A stretch of 64,000 nt of DNA from a virus, in the IMG/VR virus record IMGVR_UViG_3300042923_001201, positions 30,473 to 94,472 of that record. One strand, given 5' to 3'. Positions 1-8,007 of this stretch are shown piece after piece; positions within the stretch are counted from its first letter, which is position 1; each line of letters starts with the position of its first letter. The notes below the pieces were generated by a model, which saw only the letters and a list, made by a program, of their open reading frames with translations, was not told where the DNA came from and made no database searches. The position numbers and the translations under genes were made by a program.

Positions 1-885
1 AAACGCTTTAGTTCAAAAAGTAAATACAATGAACCAGGAACAATGGTAAATAATGGTGCAGGTGGAACAGTAACTCCATCTGCATCTGCTCAAACTAAAC
101 CTGCAGGTTACTATTCTTCAGCTATTACTGTAGCTGCTGTACCAGTTCCAGCAGCTAACGTTCTTTCAGGAACTACAATTGCAGGGACAGCTGGTACAAT
201 GCCTGATAATCGCGGTGTGGCTAAGGACGCTGTAGGAACGACGCTTTATGCTGATGGAAATCTATTTTTAAACACACCGGAAGGATACTACAATCCAACA
301 TCGTCTATCCGTTCTTATGAGGCTAATCTTGCTAATACGGCTAACTGGCGAGCTGATAGAGCTATTTTCGGGCGTGCCGGCACCCTACCTATTATTTCTG
401 CGGCTGATGATGTAGCTCAAGGCGTGGCAATATGGCCAAACAGAGATTTAGCAGTCTATCCTAGAGAAGGGTACCGAAAGGGTGGTGCGGGAGCGGGAGA
501 AATTAAGGTAACAAGTGCTCAGATGCAGTCCGTTGAGGGTAATTTAAGGTCACATAATATACGGAATGGTGTTAATATATTCGGTGTAGTTGGCTCAATG
601 ATTGAAGGAAAACGAACGGACTTTGGGTGGATTAGAGTTGATAACTACGGCGTCCAATCAGGATGGGTGGTTCTTGCTTGGAGACCAAGAATTATTGTTA
701 TATTAAAAGCAAATAATGAAAGTCCGTATACTACAGCTGTTCTAATTGAAGATTATGGAGTAAACTTTTCAACATATTTTAATCCGCCCATATTGAATGC
801 AATTGTAAGAGATGCGGGAAATGGTTTTGCCATCGCAGGAAATGCGATGGGGCCGGGGGACTACAGATACTTCGCGTCAGAATAA
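1..885 (+). CDS. Tail-fibre / receptor-binding-like protein, 5' truncated
   Basis: The reading frame is open from base 1, so the gene begins outside the window; an internal ATG at 43 has no convincing ribosome site. The visible 294 residues contain the repeating pattern typical of phage tail proteins, with blocks such as VLSGTTIAGTAGTMPDN followed by glycine-rich segments. The C-terminal third (about residues 200-280) looks like a compact beta domain that could be the binding tip. It lies directly before the lysis cassette, the usual position of the last tail gene. It is a virion tail component by context and repeat style; the exact role is inferred. Confidence 0.6.
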   Translation, partial: KRFSSKSKYNEPGTMVNNGAGGTVTPSASAQTKPAGYYSSAITVAAVPVPAANVLSGTTIAGTAGTMPDNRGVAKDAVGTTLYADGNLFLNTPEGYYNPTSSIRSYEANLANTANWRADRAIFGRAGTLPIISAADDVAQGVAIWPNRDLAVYPREGYRKGGAGAGEIKVTSAQMQSVEGNLRSHNIRNGVNIFGVVGSMIEGKRTDFGWIRVDNYGVQSGWVVLAWRPRIIVILKANNESPYTTAVLIEDYGVNFSTYFNPPILNAIVRDAGNGFAIAGNAMGPGDYRYFASE

Positions 886-910
886 CACCACAGATTAAAC
901 ATTTATAGAC

Positions 911-938
911 CCTGGGCTATTTTATCTAGGGTCTTCCT
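911..938 (+). terminator. Possible terminator after tail gene
   Basis: A 7-bp stem (AGACCCT / AGGGTCT) encloses a 14-base loop 25 bases after the tail-gene stop. The U-tract is poor (TCTTCC), so termination may be partial and allow read-through into the lysis genes. Confidence 0.4.
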
Positions 939-954
939 AAATAGGAGTGATACG

Positions 955-1206
955 ATGGAACAGGGCATAATGGACATGCTTTTCAATAGAGAGACAGTAT
1001 TCTTCGCCTTATTCTTGTACTTATTTTATACGCAACTACAAGAAAAGAAAGAGCAGAACACTTTCCTTTTAAAACAACAAGGGATATTAAGTGACCTCAC
1101 AAACTCTTTTGAAAAGATGGCTCAGAACCAAGAAAAACTAACTGAGCGCATTGAAAGAATAGAAATAACGCTTGATAAAAATGGGGAGGGTTCAAAAAAT
1201 GAGTAA
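955..1206 (+). CDS. bhlA: BhlA-type holin
   Basis: An 83-residue protein with one N-terminal membrane segment (about residues 12-27), then a charged coiled-coil-like helix with repeated E/K/R and an LTERIERIEI stretch. This is the layout of the BhlA/UviB holin family, which permeabilises the membrane so endolysin can reach the wall. The start follows an AATAGGAGTGATACG ribosome site. It overlaps the next small membrane protein by 8 bases and precedes the endolysin, the same order as the SPbeta lysis cassette. Confidence 0.8.
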   Translation: MEQGIMDMLFNRETVFFALFLYLFYTQLQEKKEQNTFLLKQQGILSDLTNSFEKMAQNQEKLTERIERIEITLDKNGEGSKNE

Positions 1207-1390
1207 ATTTAAAAATTATGGTCTTTGGGTTGCCGTCGCTGCATTTATTGGTTTGATTCTTCAAGACGCAGGTGTGATTGTTACTCCTGAAAAGTTTCAA
1301 GGTTATGTTGATATTATCCTTAACATTCTTGTACTTGCAGGTATCATTAGCAATCCATCAGTAGGAAAAGGTTTTACAGATAAAAAGTAA
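1199..1390 (+). CDS. bhlB: BhlB / phi-LC3-type holin
   Basis: A 63-residue protein starting at ATG 1199 after a GGGGAGGG ribosome site; a longer upstream start lacks one. Two hydrophobic segments (about residues 7-25 and 34-52) and a short polar tail (GKGFTDKK) match the phi-LC3/BhlB holin family. It is translationally coupled to the BhlA-like gene and probably acts with it to form the lysis pore. Its 3' end is followed by an 18-bp copy of sequence found at bases 15-32. Confidence 0.78.
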   Translation: MSKFKNYGLWVAVAAFIGLILQDAGVIVTPEKFQGYVDIILNILVLAGIISNPSVGKGFTDKK

Positions 1391-1444
1391 ATACAATGAG
1401 GCTGGAACTATAGTGGTTTCAGTCTCTCCTAAGGGGAGAAAACA

Positions 1445-2035
1445 ATGAGATACGATAAAAGAAACCGTGCAACTCTTGACGAACTTGCTCCTAATACCCG
1501 TGCAGCTGCACTTAAATGGTACGAATACTGTGTAAAGAATAATGTTGAAATATTAATAACTGACGGTATACGAACCATTGAAGAACAGAAAGCAAATGTT
1601 GCCCGGGGCGCATCTAAAACAATGAAGTCTTATCACTTGGTCGGTCAAGCATTTGACTTTGTACCGCTAGACTCAAAAGGTAATCCTATGTGGGTTGTCG
1701 CAAAGTACTCTACAGATCCTTGGTTTGGTGCAGTTAAATATGCAATTGAACTAGGATTTGAGTGGGGTGGAGCGTGGAAATCGTTTATTGATGCGCCTCA
1801 TATGCAGTTTAACTACAAAGGTTACGGCACTGACAAAGTATTGGATAAAGCTCCAACTGAAACTAAATACGATTCGGGAGTGAAAGGTTATATGATCAAA
1901 CAGGGTGACGCTGAACAAGTGATCAAGATTCTTAGTGACTATTGGTTCCGCATGCAAGGTAATAAACCTGTCCAAGATTACACTCACTACCTTGCCAATG
2001 AGATCCGTAAGGCTGCAGGTATTGAAGTAAAATAA
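1445..2035 (+). CDS. Endolysin, M15C (CwlK-like) L-Ala-D-Glu endopeptidase
   Basis: A 196-residue peptidoglycan peptidase. Residues about 35-125 hold the M15 zinc site: His64 and Asp71 in SYHLVGQAFDF, and His119 in DAPHMQF, with the family's WGG turn before it. The remaining ~70 C-terminal residues should carry a small wall-binding domain; the type is not recognised. It follows two holins and is the lysis effector. The start follows AAGGGGAGAAAACA. Confidence 0.9.
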   Translation: MRYDKRNRATLDELAPNTRAAALKWYEYCVKNNVEILITDGIRTIEEQKANVARGASKTMKSYHLVGQAFDFVPLDSKGNPMWVVAKYSTDPWFGAVKYAIELGFEWGGAWKSFIDAPHMQFNYKGYGTDKVLDKAPTETKYDSGVKGYMIKQGDAEQVIKILSDYWFRMQGNKPVQDYTHYLANEIRKAAGIEVK

Positions 2036-2044
2036 AAATAGAGA

Positions 2045-2063
2045 GGAGGGTTATCCCTCCTTT
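2045..2063 (+). terminator. Hairpin after endolysin
   Basis: GGAGGG-TTAT-CCCTCC followed by TTTATA, 9 bases after the endolysin stop. It is GC-rich but has a short U-tract, and lies immediately before the ribosome site of the recombinase gene, so it may only partly terminate. Confidence 0.5.
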
Positions 2064-2077
2064 ATAGGAGGATTATT

Positions 2078-3052
2078 ATGTCAAAAAGACTAAGGGTTTT
2101 CAATGAAGAAACATGGGCAAAAGTACACGAAGATAATAAACAAATACTTGAAGATTATGTACTCGAATTACAATCAAAAAAGAAAAGCTCTGGAACAATT
2201 TATCAATATTCTGCAGATATTAAAATGTTTTTATGTTGGGTTCATGACAATTTGAAAAATGCGCCTATTTTAGAGTTAAAGAAACGTGACTTCCGAAGAT
2301 TCTTTCTATTCCTTCAAGAAAAGTCTCCCGCGCGAATTAATAGAGTTCAATGCTCAATAAGAAACCTACTAGAATTTTGCACACAGGATGACGATTTATA
2401 TGAAGAATATGAAATAAATATAATGAGATCAGTTAAAGGTTTGGAAAAGGAAAAAGTAAGAGAAATACACTTTTTGTCAAATGATCAAATTGAACTAATT
2501 ATTAATGACCTTTTAGCAAAAAAACAATATCAACGCGCCTTATATCTAGCCTTATCATATGAAAGCGCGGGACGTAGAGCTGAACTTCATCAAGTTTTAA
2601 AGACTAATTTCTTAAATGACAACAAGACAAATATTGTAACAGGTAAGCGTGGTAAAAAGTTTGCGCTTAGATACTTTGGCAAATCAAAAGAAATTGCTGA
2701 ATTATATTTCACTCAACGTGGCGAAGATGATGTTGAATCTCTTTGGGTTGTTGGTGAACCTGGTGAAAGAAAAGCAGCTTCATATGAAACTCTATACAAT
2801 TGGACGATGGGATTCAGAAAGATTTTGTTCGATTTAACTGAGGAAAATATTGATTTCAACCCCCACTCTCTCCGACACTCTTCATTGGAAAATTATGCAC
2901 AAGGGACACATTATGTTCTAAGGGAGATGGGCAAAGATAAATTAGATATTAAAGTATTGAAAGTATTAGCGAATCACTCAGATATTTCCACCACGGAATC
3001 ATATCTTAAAGATAGAGACCAAGAGATTCTTAATGAGGCGTTCGGTATTTAA
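2078..3052 (+). CDS. Tyrosine recombinase (XerC/D-like)
   Basis: A 324-residue site-specific recombinase. The N-terminal ~120 residues look like a SAM-like core-binding domain. The catalytic domain shows the arginine in SAGRRAEL (about 166), HSLRHS (His263 and Arg266), LANH (His300) and the nucleophile region TTESYL (Tyr309). SPbeta carries a similar recombinase (YomM) near its lysis genes. It could integrate the phage, but no attachment site is visible nearby. Given the partition genes at the other end of the window, resolving circular dimers is an equally good role. Confidence 0.85.
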   Translation: MSKRLRVFNEETWAKVHEDNKQILEDYVLELQSKKKSSGTIYQYSADIKMFLCWVHDNLKNAPILELKKRDFRRFFLFLQEKSPARINRVQCSIRNLLEFCTQDDDLYEEYEINIMRSVKGLEKEKVREIHFLSNDQIELIINDLLAKKQYQRALYLALSYESAGRRAELHQVLKTNFLNDNKTNIVTGKRGKKFALRYFGKSKEIAELYFTQRGEDDVESLWVVGEPGERKAASYETLYNWTMGFRKILFDLTEENIDFNPHSLRHSSLENYAQGTHYVLREMGKDKLDIKVLKVLANHSDISTTESYLKDRDQEILNEAFGI

Positions 3053-3091
3053 GGATGCCTCAATTTATATAATCCGAGGAGGAATTGTTTA

Positions 3092-4546
3092 ATGAGTGAC
3101 ACAAAAGTATTATGGGATTTATTGAACAAAGCATCGAGAATGGTTACAGATCAGACCTGGCGAGATGAATTTAATGCATTGATTAGAGCTCCTATTAATC
3201 CACTTGCTGGTGCAAAAACAAGAGCAGTATTGGATTTGTTTTACAGCTATCGAGGCAATCGAATTGTAACAGGACAACATGAATATATTGAAACTCCTTA
3301 TCAATATACAAATCACTTACGTGATAGAGTAGCCCTACAACCGTTGATAAAGGGTTTTGAGATTGGTCATTTTTCAGGACAGTCTGCAGCAACTATTCAT
3401 GCTCAACGCTCTGAAGTTGCAAATGCTGCTAATAACTGGATAAAAAACGAAAAAGGTATTGCTACGATTACCTATCATCCAGCTTATCCAGGATCCGCAC
3501 CTACATGGGCAAACGTTCAGCGAAATACAACACAAGCAGAATTTGACCAAATTGTTACACCTGGAACTACATTACACACAGCTCTAATCGCAGAACTTGA
3601 TCTTGTCGCAACTTATTTGATTCGTATGAGAGACAATGGAACCCCTATTCTTTGGCGACCTTATCATGAAATGAATGGTGGTTGGTTTTGGTGGGGCAAT
3701 AAGAATAACTTTGCACAGCTATGGGAAATTATGTATGATCGCTTTGTCAATTTTCATGGATTGCATAATCTGCTATGGGTATGGTCACCAAATGCAGAAA
3801 ACCAATGGACAACTCCTATGAAGAATTATTACCCAGGTCATTGGAGAGTAGATATTCTTGCTCAAGATATTTACAATTGGGATTTTAAACAAGAATATTA
3901 TGATTCAATTCAAGATCTTGCTCAAGGTAAACTTACATTTATCGGCGAATGTGGCGAAATGCCTAATATTGACATCTTGCAATCTACACAACCGCTTTAT
4001 ACTGCGTTCATGACTTGGGGTAAAATGCTTTGGGAAAATAATACAGAAGATAAAGTCAGAACTGTATATAATCATCAATTCACTAGGAAGCTTGTTGATC
4101 CTGTTGTAGTTATTCCTGACCCAATTGGTGATGGACTGAACGGCAAATATTACAGCGGACGCAACTTTGAAACTCTTATATTTGAGCGTATTGACCCAAC
4201 AATTAATTTTGATTGGACTGGCGGGCGAGTTAATTCATCTATGCCAACTGATAACTTCTCAATTCGTTGGACGGGTTATTTGATGCCAAAATCGACTGAA
4301 ACATATACAATCTTTACTCAATCTGATGATGGGGCGAGAGTATATATTGACGGAGTGCTTGTAACAAACAAATGGGTTAATGGCTCTGCAACGGCCCAAG
4401 GCAATATTAATTTGGTTAAGGGCCAAAAATATGAAATAGTTGTAGAGTATTATGATTCTGAATCAAATGCTAAAATCAACGTTTCATGGCAGACTCCTAC
4501 AATTGCAAAAGAGATTATTCCTCAAGAAAAACTGTTTACTGTGTAA
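3092..4546 (+). CDS. GH26 beta-mannanase-like glycosidase with PA14 domain
   Basis: A 484-residue protein. Residues about 40-340 are a GH26 (beta/alpha)8 barrel, with the acid/base glutamate in WRPYHEMNGGWFWW (Glu193) and the nucleophile region FIGECGE (Glu286). Residues about 345-484 form a PA14-type carbohydrate-binding domain (GLNGKYY, then SDDGARVYIDG). GH26 enzymes usually cleave beta-1,4-mannan or mixed-linkage glucan. No signal peptide or membrane segment is present, so it is either released on lysis or part of the virion. It is the last gene of the plus-strand lysis region and could be a receptor depolymerase or a cargo gene. Confidence 0.85.
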   Translation: MSDTKVLWDLLNKASRMVTDQTWRDEFNALIRAPINPLAGAKTRAVLDLFYSYRGNRIVTGQHEYIETPYQYTNHLRDRVALQPLIKGFEIGHFSGQSAATIHAQRSEVANAANNWIKNEKGIATITYHPAYPGSAPTWANVQRNTTQAEFDQIVTPGTTLHTALIAELDLVATYLIRMRDNGTPILWRPYHEMNGGWFWWGNKNNFAQLWEIMYDRFVNFHGLHNLLWVWSPNAENQWTTPMKNYYPGHWRVDILAQDIYNWDFKQEYYDSIQDLAQGKLTFIGECGEMPNIDILQSTQPLYTAFMTWGKMLWENNTEDKVRTVYNHQFTRKLVDPVVVIPDPIGDGLNGKYYSGRNFETLIFERIDPTINFDWTGGRVNSSMPTDNFSIRWTGYLMPKSTETYTIFTQSDDGARVYIDGVLVTNKWVNGSATAQGNINLVKGQKYEIVVEYYDSESNAKINVSWQTPTIAKEIIPQEKLFTV

Positions 4547-4554
4547 AATAAAAC

Positions 4555-4577
4555 AAGAGAGGGGAAGCTTCCCTCTC
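4555..4577. terminator. Bidirectional terminator between convergent genes
   Basis: The near-palindrome AGAGAGGGGAAGCTTCCCTCTCT sits between the glycosidase stop and the stop of the spore-protein gene on the opposite strand. It can fold in both transcripts and separates the two convergent units. Confidence 0.6.
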
Positions 4578-4588
4578 TCATTTCAACC

Positions 4589-4930
4589 TTAGTGGAGTTG
4601 CTGATTTGGTTCAGGAACAATAGGTGCATTAGCATAAGACTCAGCGCTTGTCCGAGAAATTTCTTCCTGCATGTCCTGTACATACGAATTTAAATCAAGA
4701 TTGGATTGGGAAGGATCTTGCTGTGCCAAGTACTTTTCACCCATCTCGATCAAACGTTTCGTCATTGTACCGCCTATCAAACCGTGAAGCCGAGCTGGTA
4801 GAGCGCCTTTGTCGATTTTATCATAATTCTGTACTCCTAGTTCAGCAGCAATTTCATTCTTGAACTTCGAAAGAAATTGATCAGCACCGGGCACTACGAG
4901 ACTATTACGATTTCCTCTTCCTTTGGCCAT
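4589..4930 (-). CDS. Alpha/beta-type small acid-soluble spore protein (SASP)
   Basis: A 113-residue protein read from ATG 4930, which follows AAGGGAGTGGTAAGA. Residues about 10-65 match the SASP core: NSLVVPGADQFLSKFKNEIA (signature around the germination-protease cleavage region), ELGV, and the DNA-binding GGTMTKRLIEMGE, like GGxxTKRLV in host SspA/B. SASPs coat DNA in dormant spores and protect it from UV. Host proteins are usually 60-75 residues; this one has an extra glutamine- and serine-rich acidic tail of ~40 residues. A strong stem-loop lies in its 5' leader (4955-5010). No clear sigma-G promoter was found. Confidence 0.88.
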   Translation of the reverse strand: MAKGRGNRNSLVVPGADQFLSKFKNEIAAELGVQNYDKIDKGALPARLHGLIGGTMTKRLIEMGEKYLAQQDPSQSNLDLNSYVQDMQEEISRTSAESYANAPIVPEPNQQLH

Positions 4931-4954
4931 TCTTACCACTCCCTTAGGTTTTTG

Positions 4955-5010
4955 GTAACAATCTATACCTAAAGGTGGCGCGAACAATCCACCACTAGGT
5001 CGATTGTTAC
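4955..5010 (-). promoter_or_regulatory. Large stem-loop in the SASP leader
   Basis: On the minus strand GTAACAATC pairs with GATTGTTAC, then ACCTA with TAGGT and GGTGG with CCACC, around a 10-base loop: 19 pairs with two small internal loops. It ends 25 bases before the SASP start. It lacks a U-tract, so it is more likely an operator, an RNA-stability element or a translational control element than a terminator. Confidence 0.55.
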
Positions 5011-5068
5011 ATTTATATTATTGACAAATGAATGCTCTTGTATACACTATTTTGAAACCAATTCATGA

Positions 5069-5347
5069 TTATGCCGTGAGTTTTTCAAATTTACTACCCT
5101 TCTTTTTATATATGGTAACTATTGCTGATTCCTTAGTAATTATTATCCATTTCCCCGAAGTCCAAATTTCTGCCATCTTATCTCTTTTTTCATAACAAAC
5201 AAAGGTTGCCTTTTCCATCATTTTAAGTATTTCTTCCATTGCTTCGTTGTAAGTGTTTATAAACTTGTTTCTTTCCACGAATTGCTTTACTACGTGATAG
5301 CTACATCCCCAAACCTTACCTATCTTCTTCTCACAAATCATTCCCAT
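5069..5347 (-). CDS. Small basic protein, unknown function
   Basis: A 92-residue protein not recognised. It shows a pattern HVVKQFVERN followed by alternating hydrophobic strands (MAEIWTSGKWIIITKE, AIVTIYKKK). This resembles the H..KQ...R helix-plus-sheet layout of the gene at 60514, so the two may be distant relatives. Its own promoter (5384-5412) and the preceding terminator make it a single-gene unit. Confidence 0.7.
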   Translation of the reverse strand: MGMICEKKIGKVWGCSYHVVKQFVERNKFINTYNEAMEEILKMMEKATFVCYEKRDKMAEIWTSGKWIIITKESAIVTIYKKKGSKFEKLTA

Positions 5348-5383
5348 GTCATTCTATCCTCCATTTGTATTAGTTTATAATTA

Positions 5384-5412
5384 ATTATATCATATTTACA
5401 TTTATTTGTATA
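5384..5412 (-). promoter_or_regulatory. Promoter for 5069-5347
   Basis: Minus strand TATACA, 17 bp, TATAAT; the -10 lies 37 bases before the start codon. It begins right after a terminator U-tract. Confidence 0.65.
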
Positions 5413-5443
5413 TAGAAAAAAAGAGGAGATTAGAATCTCCCCA
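5413..5443 (-). terminator. Terminator of the sigma-RtcB operon
   Basis: Minus strand GGAGAT-TCTA-ATCTCC then TCTTTTTTT, 6 bases after the stop of 5449-5607. The U-tract runs into the next promoter. Confidence 0.75.
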
Positions 5444-5448
5444 ATTTG

Positions 5449-5607
5449 TTAATAGTTAAAGACCTTGATTACGTTTTGAAATATAAGCGGCTGTCCATGA
5501 GGAACAACTAAAATTCCTCGATGAAATTCACTTTGATAAACGTCAACCTTAAACCCAAATTCGAAGAATAATTCGGCCTGAAGTTGTTTTAATTGTTCAT
5601 CGTTCAT
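5449..5607 (-). CDS. 52-residue protein, unknown
   Basis: Starts MNDEQLKQLQAELF, an amphipathic helix, then strands ending in VIKVFNY. The ATG overlaps the previous gene's stop as ATGA and follows AAAGGA, so translation is coupled. It is the last gene of a long operon that starts at the sigma factor. Confidence 0.7.
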   Translation of the reverse strand: MNDEQLKQLQAELFFEFGFKVDVYQSEFHRGILVVPHGQPLIFQNVIKVFNY

Positions 5608-5936
5608 TCCTTCAATCCTTTCAAGTTAACATCCCAGGTTTCTCCGTTGTTGTCAATATATTGAATTTGAACATATTTAAGTGTATGACAGTATCCATCC
5701 CAACCATTATATGGAATATCTAAATCATGTTCATTGTAGTAATTAGGGAGCTGATATGATAACCCATAATTATTTTGTAAATCTACCAAAGCATCTGCGA
5801 TAGTTTCTTCAAATTCTTCTTTTGAATATGTGTTTTCAGTTGTAATATAATCTGCGTCATTTGAGTCAGCGACAATAGTTACAATAAATTTATCTCTTTG
5901 TTTACTTTCAGGTTTTGTTAAAGTATATTTTTCCAT
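5604..5936 (-). CDS. 110-residue protein, unknown
   Basis: Acidic and aromatic-rich, with a tyrosine-rich middle (LSYQLPNYYNEHDLDIPYNG) and a beta-rich C-terminus. The start follows AAGGAGACATTAAA. No family recognised. It sits near the 3' end of the sigma-RtcB operon. Confidence 0.75.
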   Translation of the reverse strand: MEKYTLTKPESKQRDKFIVTIVADSNDADYITTENTYSKEEFEETIADALVDLQNNYGLSYQLPNYYNEHDLDIPYNGWDGYCHTLKYVQIQYIDNNGETWDVNLKGLKE

Positions 5937-5948
5937 TTTAATGTCTCC

Positions 5949-6182
5949 TTATATAGTTTTTTTGGGAGGTGGCAACAGACGTGAAATCGAAGGTTTGTAT
6001 TTATTATAAGAGAATAGAGGACAAGTTTTAGTGTCAGTTAATTCCATTCTTCCTCTATTACAATAGATAGTCTTTTTATAATTTATTACTTTCTTATCTG
6101 AAGTTAAAGTGGGAGCAAGTTGATGCATTGTACAATGAACACAATTAAGACATGTTTTTTCCTTTTTCTTAAACCATTTCAT
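5949..6182 (-). CDS. Cysteine-rich 77-residue protein
   Basis: Has four or more cysteines in a zinc-finger-like spacing: CLNCVHC near the N-terminus, then YCNRG and TCPLF. ATG 6182 follows GGAGAGATTTTG. It is preceded by a leader with a GC-rich hairpin and an AAAAT-4 nt-ATTTT hairpin shared with three other genes (see 6199-6262). Probably a small zinc protein; role unknown. Confidence 0.7.
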   Translation of the reverse strand: MKWFKKKEKTCLNCVHCTMHQLAPTLTSDKKVINYKKTIYCNRGRMELTDTKTCPLFSYNKYKPSISRLLPPPKKTI

Positions 6183-6198
6183 CAAAATCTCTCCTTAA

Positions 6199-6262
6199 TT
6201 AAAATCGACATTTTATTGCTAAAATTGCTCCCTATATCTTACTTTCATAGCATGATTAGGGA
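6199..6262 (-). promoter_or_regulatory. Structured leader of 5949-6182
   Basis: On the minus strand a 10-bp stem (TTGCTCCCTA / TAGGGAGCAA) is followed by ATTTTAGCAA and a second hairpin TAAAAT-GTCG-ATTTTA just before the ribosome site. Similar second hairpins precede the genes at 21252, 50988 and 60056. Confidence 0.5.
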
Positions 6263-6277
6263 GCAAAATGATGATTA

Positions 6278-6547
6278 TCAAGCTAAATTATTGTCCTCTA
6301 AGATATTGCACGTACCATTATATAGATCAAGTGGTACATCTGTTTTTGAATATCCACTTCCACTAATAGTTTCTGCTAGTTCTTTAATATTTTTATTAGA
6401 AGATTTTCTAAGAGAATCAATAACAATATCTGTATATGATTTTGCAAAAATTTCATTAATTACCATTACTTCTGCTAAGGACAATTCAACGGAAATAAAA
6501 ACCTCATGAGGATTAAGGGGCGTCTTATCTTTTTTAATATACTTCAT
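6278..6547 (-). CDS. 89-residue protein, unknown
   Basis: Predicted mostly helical and acidic; no family recognised. The start follows AAAGGATGAATAATT. Co-directional and closely spaced with its neighbours, so a member of the sigma-RtcB operon. It is followed by the hairpin leader described at 6199-6262. Confidence 0.75.
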   Translation of the reverse strand: MKYIKKDKTPLNPHEVFISVELSLAEVMVINEIFAKSYTDIVIDSLRKSSNKNIKELAETISGSGYSKTDVPLDLYNGTCNILEDNNLA

Positions 6548-6549
6548 AA

Positions 6550-6801
6550 TTATTCATCCTTTCCTAATACAAGTTTAATTTCATCGGAGGTATAAAATTT
6601 TTGTTTGTGAGCTATACTTGAAGCAAGTTTACTAATTGTGTCATATGTTAAACTTAGATTTGAAGTTTTGAGATTTACAGCAGCATACTGACCAAAAGCA
6701 ATTTTAACAATAAGATAAGGATCACCTGAAGATTCACCTATAATAACACATCCAACACCCAATATATCTTTATTTTTCTTTTCTTTAATTTTAATTTGCA
6801 T
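6550..6801 (-). CDS. 83-residue protein, unknown
   Basis: Beta-rich N-terminal half (DILGVGCVIIGESSGDPYLI) and helical C-terminus. The layout resembles the small proteins at 16611 and 16948, which also read as short SH3/KOW-like sheets; this is only a visual impression. The start follows AGGAGGAATTAACA. Confidence 0.75.
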   Translation of the reverse strand: MQIKIKEKKNKDILGVGCVIIGESSGDPYLIVKIAFGQYAAVNLKTSNLSLTYDTISKLASSIAHKQKFYTSDEIKLVLGKDE

Positions 6802-6813
6802 TGTTAATTCCTC

Positions 6814-8007
6814 CTATTCTGATGCTTTGAAATTATATAAAGGTTTGATAATATCAACAATATCTACTGATTCTCCAACATTATCAAGAATTTCCTCAAT
6901 GGGTTTATAAGCAAATGGTGATTCATCAAGGGTACTTTGATTAACAGATGTTGTCCAAATATCTTTCATTGTATCTTTAAATTCATCAAGATTAACAAGT
7001 TCCTTTGCTTTTGATCTACTCATCAGACGTCCTGCGCCGTGAGGTCCCGAAAAATTCCAATCAGCATTCCCTTTACCTCGTGCGATAATTGAACCATCTC
7101 TCATATTAATTGGGATGATTACAATTTCTCCACTTTGAGCAGAGATCGCGCCTTTTCGCAAAATCATGTTTTCCATATCAATGTAATTATGGATTGTTGT
7201 GAAGCCACCGATTTCTGTCCAACCCATACCACTGATAATCTCTGCCATCATTGCTTTTCTACTAACTTCAGCATATTTTTGAGCAATTTTCATATCATGC
7301 ATATAGTCTTCGAAACCTTTACCTTGAAGATATGCAAAATCCTTATTTACTTTTCCTGATTTAACACTTTTAAGCATTGTTTCAATTTCAGAATGTCTTC
7401 CTTCTTTTTGTAACTTTTTAATTAGTTCATCTTTTTCGTGTTTTACACTTGTGAGTTCATCATAGGCTCGTTTTTGATAATATTCAGCAATCTGTTTTCC
7501 AAGATTACGTGAGCCTGAGTGAATTACAACTGAAATGTAACCAGAGGATGTTTCATTTACCTCAATGAAGTGATTTCCTCCACCCAATGTACCGATACTG
7601 AGTTGTGCTCGATCAAAGTTAAATGGGGCTCGAACATCTTTCAGATTGGTAATTTGTTTGGCATAATGATGAATACTTCCTCTGATATTGAAACCACTCG
7701 GAACTTGTTTGCGAATTACTTGGTCAAGTTTATCGAAGTTAATTTCATCCTTTTTAACTTCAAAGAATGAAACCTCCATTCCACACCCAATGTCCACGCC
7801 AACAAGATTAGGAACAATCTTGTCAGTGATAGTCATTGTAGTACCAATTGTGCATCCTGCACCAGCGTGAGTATCAGGCATGATGCGGATTTTAGAGTCC
7901 TTTACAAACTCCTGATTACAAAGTGAAATAATTTGACCCAGAGCGGTTTGTTCTACGTTGTCTGTAAAAATTTTTGCACTGTTGTATTTTCCATTTACTT
8001 CAATCAT
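6814..8007 (-). CDS. rtcB: RtcB-type RNA ligase
   Basis: A 397-residue 3'-phosphate RNA ligase that joins 2',3'-cyclic-phosphate or 3'-phosphate ends to 5'-OH ends using GTP and Mn2+. Family motifs are visible: VGVDIGCGMEVSF (metal-binding Asp and Cys), GTLGGGNHFIEV, VVIHSGSRNLG and SGPHGAGRLMSR, where the histidine accepts GMP. In a phage the likely task is repairing tRNAs cut by host anticodon nucleases; this is inferred. The start overlaps the stop of the upstream peptidase gene. Confidence 0.95.
   Translation of the reverse strand: MIEVNGKYNSAKIFTDNVEQTALGQIISLCNQEFVKDSKIRIMPDTHAGAGCTIGTTMTITDKIVPNLVGVDIGCGMEVSFFEVKKDEINFDKLDQVIRKQVPSGFNIRGSIHHYAKQITNLKDVRAPFNFDRAQLSIGTLGGGNHFIEVNETSSGYISVVIHSGSRNLGKQIAEYYQKRAYDELTSVKHEKDELIKKLQKEGRHSEIETMLKSVKSGKVNKDFAYLQGKGFEDYMHDMKIAQKYAEVSRKAMMAEIISGMGWTEIGGFTTIHNYIDMENMILRKGAISAQSGEIVIIPINMRDGSIIARGKGNADWNFSGPHGAGRLMSRSKAKELVNLDEFKDTMKDIWTTSVNQSTLDESPFAYKPIEEILDNVGESVDIVDIIKPLYNFKASE

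Noticed and set aside
2078-3052. Classical integrase with nearby attL/attR
   Set aside because: No att-like duplication or integration boundary seen; called only as tyrosine recombinase.
6120-6509. 129-codon plus-strand ORF
   Set aside because: Antisense to two minus-strand genes with ribosome sites; no site of its own.
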